A DNA stretch of 64,000 nt from WRAV01 sp050950205. Its GTDB lineage: Bacteria > Bacillota > Clostridia > Oscillospirales > Ruminococcaceae. The stretch lies in NCBI GenBank assembly GCA_050950205.1, contig JBMNHF010000002.1, positions 1 to 64,000 on the forward strand, in the 5' to 3' direction. The notes under the pieces are model-generated. The model ran no database searches, was not told the DNA's origin, and worked only from the letters and a program-made list of their open reading frames with translations. This document shows positions 1 to 6,189 of this stretch, piece after piece. A program made the translations under genes and the position numbers. Position 1 is the first letter of the stretch. Every line of letters starts with the position of its first letter.

Positions 1-877
1 GAAGGAACTTCAATCTGCTCAAACACAGCTCCCCCAGGATGACTTGTCACCCTTTGCGACTGTTTGTTTACCGCCTCTTTTGCAAGCCTTCCGTCGGGAA
101 GAATGGGACAGGCCAGACCGCCTGCGGAGACATTATCCAGACGGGAACCGGCCACACCCATGCGAAGAATAGCCGAAGAAATATGAACTTCCCCCGAAAC
201 AGAAAGGATATTACCCGTATGGTGTTTAACGATTCCCGGTGAATGGACTTTAAAACCTCGTGCTGCTCCATAACTTCCTGCACAATATAGTTGGAGCCAT
301 AGGATTTCATCAAGCCTTGAATATCGATGTGGTCCTGGCCTTTTTTATAGAAAAAGATATCCACCCCTTCGCCGCTGTATATGGCAGGCTTGATTACAAA
401 TCTCTGCTCCGCCTCTAGCAGGGCTTTTGCCTGAGCAAAGCTAATGATGTTCCCGGCACCATCGAAAAAGCAGTGATTGCTATTCCTTACAATGGTGCGA
501 GGCTGCTTGAGATAGGGAAACAACTGATGATAGAAGCATTTATCCGTGTATGCATGGCGAAAACGCGGGTTATTAAACGCAGGGTATATTTTTTGCCAAT
601 ACAAATCGCCCGGTATGTAGCGGGGATCATATTTTGCATCCTTATAACAATAAAGGTCGTACCACATTTTACGGGGCTTGATTTTGTATTTTTCCCAAAA
701 GGGAACCACCTGAGCACGAAAAAGCTCCCCGCTGCCCCCAAAGCCCCCGTTAAGGGTGGCCAGCTGACGCCGGCAAGCGCTTCGCGCATTTTTTGCTTCC
801 GCAAACAAATCAACCTTTTGATAAATCGACCTGCAAAGTCGCTCCCAGCTTCCGGCCTGATTTATTGTTCCTTGCAT
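1..877 (-). pseudogene. Sugar-transfer-associated ATP-grasp protein, frameshifted and cut by the window edge
   Basis: ATP-grasp enzyme of the type found in polysaccharide and capsule loci; substrate unknown. The start at 877 follows a GGAGG site seven bases upstream. ATP-grasp landmarks are the KP..SGEG nucleotide loop (about residues 158-168), the VQEV segment and the HRESLNTIR segment. After FRG the open frame becomes nonsense (FLRLFFAWVWPVPV). A neighbouring frame restores a family-like sequence (EVHISSAILRMG, then GSRLDNVSAGGL) that runs open to base 1. The switch lies at a run of five C on the plus strand (191-195); a sixth would restore the frame. The gene is therefore either a fresh pseudogene or carries a homopolymer sequencing error. 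The family call is by motif recognition. Confidence 0.7.
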
Positions 878-1175
878 GCCTTTCCTCCGTTCCTTATATG
901 ATCTATTCAGAAAAGAAATAACTCCTTCTCAGCAACGCAGAAAAGCCGAGAAAGAGCATTCGAATTTACATGGATGTTCAACTATTCCATTCGTTAATAA
1001 AATAACATATTGAATGCTCCATTTCAGATAGAAGAAGTGTCAGGTGTGAATAATAACCATTCTATACAAAATTATAGCATACAATGAAAAACGTTTCAAA
1101 TTTTTATAGAAGATTATAACAAACTATAAAAATATTAAGATAGATCCTGTGCAAAAGTGTACAAACTGAGGTCGA
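878..1175. other. AT-rich intergenic stretch
   Basis: This is the first half of a 600-base gap between the divergent ATP-grasp gene and the adhE fragment. It is markedly more AT-rich than the rest of the window. I see no convincing ORF or RNA gene. It presumably holds the ATP-grasp promoter, though I could not place one with confidence. Confidence 0.5.
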
Positions 1176-1190
1176 ATTTACTGGGTATAA
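1176..1190 (+). promoter_or_regulatory. Extended -10 type promoter element, shared with nifJ
   Basis: The 15-mer ATTTACTGGGTATAA, followed here by T, reads as an extended -10 (TGG-TATAAT spacing). The identical 15-mer occurs at 55476-55490 ahead of the PFOR gene. No good -35 box is visible. Confidence 0.45.
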
Positions 1191-1329
1191 TGAATATAAC
1201 GAAAAAGCATTGCAACACAAAGTTTAACGGATCCTTTCGGGGACAGTAGTATGGTTGGAAGATGCGAACCGATATTTTATTAAGATGCGCAGTTTAAAAT
1301 AGAGTTGGAAGGGTGAAGTTTTCCCAATA

Positions 1330-1347
1330 TTGTTATTAATTTAACAA
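1330..1347 (+). promoter_or_regulatory. Rex-type operator 1
   Basis: TTGTTATTAATTTAACAA matches the known Rex consensus TTGTTAANNNNTTAACAA with one mismatch. Rex is the NADH/NAD+-sensing repressor that commonly controls adhE in Firmicutes. Confidence 0.7.
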
Positions 1348-1397
1348 TATATCCAAAATTATATTGGAATGTGGCATATCCTTGAAAGTAATTTATA

Positions 1398-1426
1398 TTG
1401 CATATTTTCCTCGGGCTTGTTAATAT
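1398..1426 (+). promoter_or_regulatory. Candidate sigma-A promoter of the adhE fragment
   Basis: TTGCAT (1398-1403), a 17-base spacer, then TAATAT (1421-1426). The -10 box overlaps the second Rex-like site, as expected for repression by occlusion. The -10 match is only moderate. Confidence 0.4.
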
Positions 1427-1434
1427 ATTATCAA
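1417..1434 (+). promoter_or_regulatory. Rex-type operator 2
   Basis: TTGTTAATATATTATCAA differs from the Rex consensus at one base. It overlaps the candidate -10 box and lies 24 bases before a third, weaker copy. Confidence 0.65.
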
Positions 1435-1440
1435 ACCCAG

Positions 1441-1458
1441 TTGTTAAAAAAATATCAA
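1441..1458 (+). promoter_or_regulatory. Rex-type operator 3 (weak)
   Basis: TTGTTAAAAAAATATCAA has a perfect left half and two mismatches in the right half of the Rex consensus. It ends five bases before the AAAGGAG ribosome binding site of the adhE fragment. Confidence 0.4.
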
Positions 1459-1479
1459 TCCCCAAAGGAGTTGACTTCC

Positions 1480-1833
1480 GTGATTAAAACCAAGAGCCCT
1501 GCGCCGGTTATTGTGATAGACAATATGGATGGTCTGCAAAAGGTACTGGAAAGAACCCGGGCAGCACAGAAAAAATTTGCTTCTTACTCTCAGGAGCAGG
1601 TGGATAAGATCTTTTATGCTGCAGCCATGGCAACCAACAAGGCCCGCATCCCTCTGGCCAAGCAGGCCGTAGCCGAAACCGGAATGGGCCTGGTGGAAGA
1701 CAAGGTGATTAAAAATCACTACGCCTCCGAATACATTTACAATGCTTACAAAGACACCAAAACCTGCGGTGTCATTGAGGAAGACAAGGCCTTTGGAATT
1801 CAGAAGATTGCCAGGCAAAGTTGCTGGAGGTAA
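1480..1833 (+). pseudogene. adhE: Truncated 5' end of adhE (bifunctional acetaldehyde/alcohol dehydrogenase)
   Basis: About 111 codons of the N-terminal acetaldehyde dehydrogenase domain of AdhE, a protein that is normally about 870 residues. The GTG start at 1480 sits nine bases after AAAGGAG. Family sequence (DNMDGLQKVLERTRAAQKKF, then GMGLVEDKVIKNHYASEYIY, then KAFGIQKIA) is intact up to about 1812. It then breaks off into RQSCWR and a stop, because the downstream DNA belongs to an ABC transporter gene in another frame. The catalytic cysteine and the whole alcohol dehydrogenase half are missing, so no enzyme can be made. Its Rex-regulated leader may now drive the genes downstream. A deletion, a rearrangement or an assembly join are all possible. 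Confidence 0.85.
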
Positions 1834-2813
1834 AAAATCTACGGGTTTCCTTTGACATGCCAAACGGTGAACTGCACGCTGTCAACGGAGTTTCCTATCA
1901 CGTAGGCTATGAAGAAGTTGTAGCTGTTGTAGGTGAAAGCGGCTGTGGAAAAACAGTGACTCAGATGTCCACTATCCAGCTGATTCAAACGCCGCCCGGT
2001 AGAATACACAGTGGGGAAGTCATCTTTGAGGGTGTTGATCTTCTGAAATTCAAGCAGAATTCGAAGGAATTGCGAAGTTATCGGGGCTCTCAGATTGCCA
2101 TGATATTCCAGGACCCTATGTCATCCCTGAACCCTGTTTTTACCATCGGAGATCAGATGGTGAATATTATTCGTACTCACAAAAAAGTATCCAAAAAAGA
2201 AGCAGTGGAAATTGCCGTAAACGCATTAGAGGCGGTAGGTATTCCAGATGCAAGGGTTAGGATGAAAAGCTATCCCTTTGAGTTGAGCGGTGGAATGAGG
2301 CAGCGCGTTTTGATTGCATTGCCGGTGGCCTGCTCATCCAAACTGATTATAGCCGACGAGCCAACAACAGCCCTGGACGTTACGACCCAAGCGCAGGTCA
2401 TGGAGGTACTAATGGGCGTGGTTAGGGACTACAAAAGCTCCTTGGTGGTGGTCACCCATAATCTTGGCTTGGTATCGCGGTACGCTGACCGTATTTATGT
2501 TATGTATGCAGGTAGGGTAGTAGAGTCTGGAACAGCAGAGGACATCTTAATGCATTCAAAACACCCCTATACGTTGGGGCTTTTAAAGTCGGTGCCCAAG
2601 TTGGAGGACGACAAAGACGCTGATCTGGTTCCCATCTACGGTGCACCTCCCAATCTGACACAGTTACCTACTCATTGCGCTTTTGAGCCCAGATGCCCCT
2701 ACGCTTGTGATCAGTGTAGGCAGTCACCTCCACCCGAACTGCGGCAGGTTGGAAAGAACCACCATTATTCCGCTTGTCATTTAGAGGTTGAGGAGGTGAA
2801 GGCGTGTGAATAA
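1821..2813 (+). CDS. Peptide/nickel-type ABC transporter ATP-binding protein (OppD/DppD-like)
   Basis: Cytoplasmic ATPase of an oligopeptide, dipeptide or nickel importer. Walker A GESGCGKT is at residues 38-45, the Q-loop IFQDPMSSLNP near 96, signature LSGGMRQR near 155, Walker B LIIADEP near 175 and the H-loop VVTHN near 212. The C-terminal oligopeptide-type HPY domain has CAFEPRCPYAC. The open frame lacks a natural start: the first codon used here, TTG at 1821, has no good ribosome binding site and lies directly on the join with adhE. The first few codons of the original gene are probably lost. Its stop overlaps the start of the second ATPase. No permease or binding-protein gene is nearby, which is unusual for this operon type. 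Confidence 0.85.
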   Translation: MLEVKNLRVSFDMPNGELHAVNGVSYHVGYEEVVAVVGESGCGKTVTQMSTIQLIQTPPGRIHSGEVIFEGVDLLKFKQNSKELRSYRGSQIAMIFQDPMSSLNPVFTIGDQMVNIIRTHKKVSKKEAVEIAVNALEAVGIPDARVRMKSYPFELSGGMRQRVLIALPVACSSKLIIADEPTTALDVTTQAQVMEVLMGVVRDYKSSLVVVTHNLGLVSRYADRIYVMYAGRVVESGTAEDILMHSKHPYTLGLLKSVPKLEDDKDADLVPIYGAPPNLTQLPTHCAFEPRCPYACDQCRQSPPPELRQVGKNHHYSACHLEVEEVKACE

Positions 2814-3798
2814 AAACAACCCATTATTAGAGGTGAAAGATCTTCGAATGTACTTTCCTGCGGGAAGGCGTTCAAAATCCGGTGGCGACAATTTTATCAA
2901 AGCGGTTGACGGTGTCAGTTTCTCGGTAGCGCAAGGTAAAACGTTTGGCTTGGTGGGGGAGAGTGGTTGCGGAAAGACAACAATAGGAAAGTGTATTTTG
3001 CGCATTCACAAGGCAACAGCGGGGCAAGTGCTATACAAGGGTTCCGATATCCTTGCCATGTCCGACCAAGAGTTTTCCCCTTTGCGCAGAAAAATGGGAA
3101 TGATCTTTCAGGATCCCTATGGATCGCTAGACCCGCGCCAGAACGCCTTTTCCACCATCAAAGAAGTTTATGAGGCTGGAGGAACAAAGCGCAACCAAGC
3201 CGAGGTGGCAGACCGGGTGAACGAACTTTTGGTCACGGTGGGGTTATCGCCGGAACTAGGCAATCGCTATCCACATGAAATGAGCGGCGGACAACGTCAG
3301 CGGGTGGGCATTGCCCGAGCGTTGGCCTGTGATCCGGAAGTGATTGTCTGTGATGAACCGGTATCGGCCCTGGACGTCTCGATTCAGGCCCAGATTATTA
3401 ACCTGTTTATGGATCTTCAAAAGAAAATTGGCCTAACCTATGTGTTTGTTGCGCACGACCTGGCAGTAGTACGCCATATTGCAGATGTGGTAGCGGTGAT
3501 GTATCTTGGTCAGATTATGGAGATGGTAAAATCCGCCGAGCTGTACGATAACCCAATACATCCCTATACCATTACACTCCTTTCTGCAATTCCTATTGTA
3601 GATTATTACAAAGAACAGCAAAGAAAGCGGATTATTCTGCAGGGAGAAGTTCCTAGCCCAATTCATAAACCAACTGGTTGCCCGTTTCACCCCAGGTGCA
3701 ATCGGGCAATTGAGCGGTGCCGGCAGGAGATGCCTGTGTTGCGTGATATTGGAAATGAGCACTACGTCGCATGTCATGAAGTATCGGCCGGCATATAA
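2806..3798 (+). CDS. Peptide-type ABC transporter ATP-binding protein (OppF/DppF-like)
   Basis: Partner ATPase of the preceding gene; the two would form the nucleotide-binding heterodimer of a peptide-type importer. GTG start at 2806 after GGAGGTGA, overlapping the upstream gene by eight bases (translational coupling). Walker A GESGCGKT is near residue 46, Q-loop IFQDPYGSLDPRQ near 101, signature MSGGQRQRV near 160, Walker B VIVCDEP near 180, H-loop VAHD near 218, and the C-terminal HPY domain has CPFHPRCNRA. Full length for the family. The permeases and the binding protein should lie upstream but are absent because of the junction near 1815, so the transporter is probably non-functional unless they are encoded elsewhere. 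Confidence 0.88.
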   Translation: MNKNNPLLEVKDLRMYFPAGRRSKSGGDNFIKAVDGVSFSVAQGKTFGLVGESGCGKTTIGKCILRIHKATAGQVLYKGSDILAMSDQEFSPLRRKMGMIFQDPYGSLDPRQNAFSTIKEVYEAGGTKRNQAEVADRVNELLVTVGLSPELGNRYPHEMSGGQRQRVGIARALACDPEVIVCDEPVSALDVSIQAQIINLFMDLQKKIGLTYVFVAHDLAVVRHIADVVAVMYLGQIMEMVKSAELYDNPIHPYTITLLSAIPIVDYYKEQQRKRIILQGEVPSPIHKPTGCPFHPRCNRAIERCRQEMPVLRDIGNEHYVACHEVSAGI

Positions 3799-3824
3799 TT
3801 GTTAAAAATGGGAGGAGCTTGATT

Positions 3825-4796
3825 ATGGGACCAAAAACCACCCTTCGCGCCTTGTTGAAAAAGGGCGAGTTTATATGGGCACCCTGCATTTATGACTGCC
3901 TTTCCGCTCGATGCGCCGAGCTTACCGGTTACAATGCAGTGTTGTTAAGCAGCAGTGAGCTGGAATATGGATTAAATGGAACCCCAGCATCTCTGGCTAA
4001 CTGGGAGGAAGTAATTTTTGCTGTAGAGCGCATAGCCAGTTCCTGTTCTCTTCCCTTGATTGTGGATGCAGACAATGCAGGAGGCACCCCAATGCAGGTT
4101 TATCGAAATTGCAAGCGGATAGCCAACGCAGGAGCCATGGCCATTACGGTGGAAGACAGCCAATCGGGCGGAATTTCCTGCGGCTACCATTACCGGGTAC
4201 CAACGGAATGCATGCCCCGAGATTTGTTTGCGGCCAATATCCGTGCAGCAGTAGATGCTGTCAAAGGAACTGATTGTATGATTATTGCAAGGACAAATGC
4301 AAAAGGTGGCGGCGCTCAACACATAGGCTCCTTTGGCACAATGGGTGGATTGGGCTTAGACGAGGCAATTCTCCGGGCCAAGTTGGGATACCAGGCAGGG
4401 GCGGAAATTACAATGATACAAAATATTAACCATGCCAACTGTGAAGACGAGTGCAGGGCTATTGCCGAACAGGTACCCGGGTGGAGATTCTATCCCGATA
4501 TCCATTGCACTGATGGAAAGTCGGACTGCACCTTTGAACAGTTGCAGGAGTGGGGGTTTCATCTGGTCTCCAATCATGTTGCCATGAAAGCTGCAGCCAT
4601 CGGAATGCTGGAGAGTATGGCCCGCAACTTTGAAAACAAGAGTTCAGTCTATTCGGAGGAACTGGAATTCCCGAAAAATCTGAATCTACCTTACAATTTT
4701 ACCCCTTATGTTTTTGAAGAATGGATTGAGTTGGATAAAAAATACACTCAATACCAAGTAGAGCTCAGAAAAAGCAACAATGAAGCAGAAAGCTAA
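3825..4796 (+). CDS. Isocitrate lyase/PEP mutase family protein
   Basis: TIM-barrel enzyme of the superfamily that includes 2-methylisocitrate lyase, oxaloacetate decarboxylase and phosphoenolpyruvate mutase. I chose the ATG at 3825 (GPKTTLRALL) because GGAGG lies nine bases upstream; a TTG at 3819 is too close. The Mg-binding DADNAGG segment is near residue 75, VEDSQSGG near 110 and IARTNA near 150. In 2-methylisocitrate lyases the catalytic loop is K(K/R)CGH. Here the corresponding stretch reads ISCGYH: the Cys-Gly pair is kept and the basic pair lost, so the substrate cannot be assigned. Its place with a peptide-type transporter and a cupin suggests catabolism of an imported organic acid or modified amino acid, which is inference. 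Confidence 0.8.
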   Translation: MGPKTTLRALLKKGEFIWAPCIYDCLSARCAELTGYNAVLLSSSELEYGLNGTPASLANWEEVIFAVERIASSCSLPLIVDADNAGGTPMQVYRNCKRIANAGAMAITVEDSQSGGISCGYHYRVPTECMPRDLFAANIRAAVDAVKGTDCMIIARTNAKGGGAQHIGSFGTMGGLGLDEAILRAKLGYQAGAEITMIQNINHANCEDECRAIAEQVPGWRFYPDIHCTDGKSDCTFEQLQEWGFHLVSNHVAMKAAAIGMLESMARNFENKSSVYSEELEFPKNLNLPYNFTPYVFEEWIELDKKYTQYQVELRKSNNEAES

Positions 4797-4858
4797 ATCC
4801 AGCGGTTGGACAGTGGTTGTTAGCTAGTTTTATCAGTATAAAAAGGGAGTTGGTTCTT

Positions 4859-5209
4859 ATGGTACGCAAGAGCGACCAAAAAATTGTGGAGCATAAAGAG
4901 GCGCCCTTTCAGGGAATAGGGAGCATCAGCGTAGCCAGTTTGCTCAACGGGCCCGAAGAAATGTCCCAAAAAGGGCGGGTATTTGCACATACCACGGTAT
5001 ATCCCAACTGCTCGATTGGCTTTCATATCCATGAAGGAGATTCCGAAACCTATTATATAATTCGCGGGACAGGCAGGTATAATGACAATGGCACCATAAT
5101 TGAGGTAACTGCCGGGGACGTTACCTATACCGCTCCGGGAGAAGGACATGGTATAGAGTGTATAAGCGAAGAGCCTCTGGAAATGATTGCACTTATTTTA
5201 TACCAATAA
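4859..5209 (+). CDS. Single-domain cupin protein
   Basis: Small cupin (about 116 residues). Cupin motif 1 is HIHEGDSETYYIIRGTGRYNDNG, about residues 58-80, with H, H, E as likely metal ligands. Motif 2 is GDVTYTAPGEGHGIE with a further His. I chose the ATG at 4859 over upstream codons because a GGGAG lies about ten bases before it and conserved sequence begins there. It is the last gene of the ABC/isocitrate lyase-like operon and is followed by a long hairpin. Such cupins often bind a sugar or organic acid or act as isomerases; the true role is unknown. Confidence 0.75.
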   Translation: MVRKSDQKIVEHKEAPFQGIGSISVASLLNGPEEMSQKGRVFAHTTVYPNCSIGFHIHEGDSETYYIIRGTGRYNDNGTIIEVTAGDVTYTAPGEGHGIECISEEPLEMIALILYQ

Positions 5210-5219
5210 CGCCAGACTC

Positions 5220-5265
5220 AATATTACCGGGTTCCTGTGCCAATGGGCAGGAATCCGGTAATATT
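5220..5265 (+). terminator. Long hairpin ending the cupin operon
   Basis: AATATTACCGG and TTCCTG pair with CAGGAA and CCGGTAATATT around a ten-base loop, making a 17-bp stem with one opposed G/T. There is no strong T-run, so it may act in RNA stability as much as in termination. Confidence 0.6.
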
Positions 5266-5525
5266 ATGCTCACAATATAGATACCTGCTTGCCCTTTACA
5301 TATTTATCCCGCATAGTCACCAATTCACCTATGCTTGATGATTTTTTTCTTTCGTTGTATAATCAAGTGACAAATGCTTTTGCATACTCAGGTGTGAAGG
5401 AATTGGAAAACAAAGAGGAATAAGCACCAAGCCTTTGCTTGCATTGGTGCAATTTTGGTGCATTGGCTTTTTGGCGGCCAAGCTGGGTACTTTCCTTGTT
5501 ACAAGCAATCGCGGGGGGATGCAGG

Positions 5526-5981
5526 ATGAGACAGTGTAAAGGCTGCGGAGCCAGGTTTTACAGGGGGGAACGGACTTGTCCCTACTGCGGTACCGACCTG
5601 ATAACTGGAGCGCCGCCTTTTCGAGAGCCGGAGTCGGAACCACGGCCCCGGTGGGATTTTTCCAGAGCAAAAGAGACATTTGAATCGTTTAAAGAAAGTG
5701 GTGCTCGCTTTCGGTGGCCGGGGCAGGATTCTGGCTATGCTCCGCCCAGTGGCCCGCCGCCTCTGCATATGTTTCGGACAGGACGCAAACAGGCTCTTAT
5801 TCAGGGGGTACTGGCTATCTTTTTTGGCAGCTTTGGGGCCCAGTGGTTTTATCGGGGACAAATTACCCGGGGGCTGCTTTGCCTTTGCTTTTCTTGGACG
5901 GGAATTCCCGGTATCTTGGGGCTAATCGAGGGGATCGGGCTGCTTCGACAAGCTTTGGAGGATGGGCCCTATCTGCCCTAA
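5526..5981 (+). CDS. Zinc-ribbon and TM2 domain membrane protein
   Basis: About 151 residues. An N-terminal zinc ribbon (CKGCG, then CPYCG, about residues 4-26) is followed by a proline- and charge-rich linker and a C-terminal TM2 domain (about 90-145). The TM2 domain has two hydrophobic helices with the typical FGSFGAQWFYRG turn and a GIPGILGLIEGI second helix. I chose the ATG at 5526 because the zinc ribbon begins there and a GGGGGATGCAGG purine stretch precedes it. TM2 proteins are widespread and mostly of unknown function. It stands alone between two terminators. Confidence 0.8.
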   Translation: MRQCKGCGARFYRGERTCPYCGTDLITGAPPFREPESEPRPRWDFSRAKETFESFKESGARFRWPGQDSGYAPPSGPPPLHMFRTGRKQALIQGVLAIFFGSFGAQWFYRGQITRGLLCLCFSWTGIPGILGLIEGIGLLRQALEDGPYLP

Positions 5982-6019
5982 CCCTTTTTGATCTGTTTAA
6001 TTGCCTGCAGAGCAGGAAA

Positions 6020-6055
6020 GACAGGGTCGCTTTTTGCGATCCTGTCTCTATTTTT
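6020..6055 (+). terminator. Rho-independent terminator
   Basis: GACAGG-TCGC pairs with GCGA-CCTGTC around a T5 loop and is followed by TCTATTTTT. It ends the TM2 gene. Confidence 0.8.
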
Positions 6056-6189
6056 ATCTTGTGAAGGCTAGGTGCTCTTTCCTTTGTAGTAGAAGCGAGC
6101 AGAGGGGGTATACTATAGGGGATCGAAACAAGAGACACTGCTTATACAAGGAGGGAAGGGTTCTGCTTGCCAATTCCACCCAAAGAACA

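Noticed and set aside
1369..1479. Upstream extension of the adhE fragment
   Set aside because: It runs through the Rex sites and promoter; the GTG at 1480 has the AAAGGAG site and the family start.
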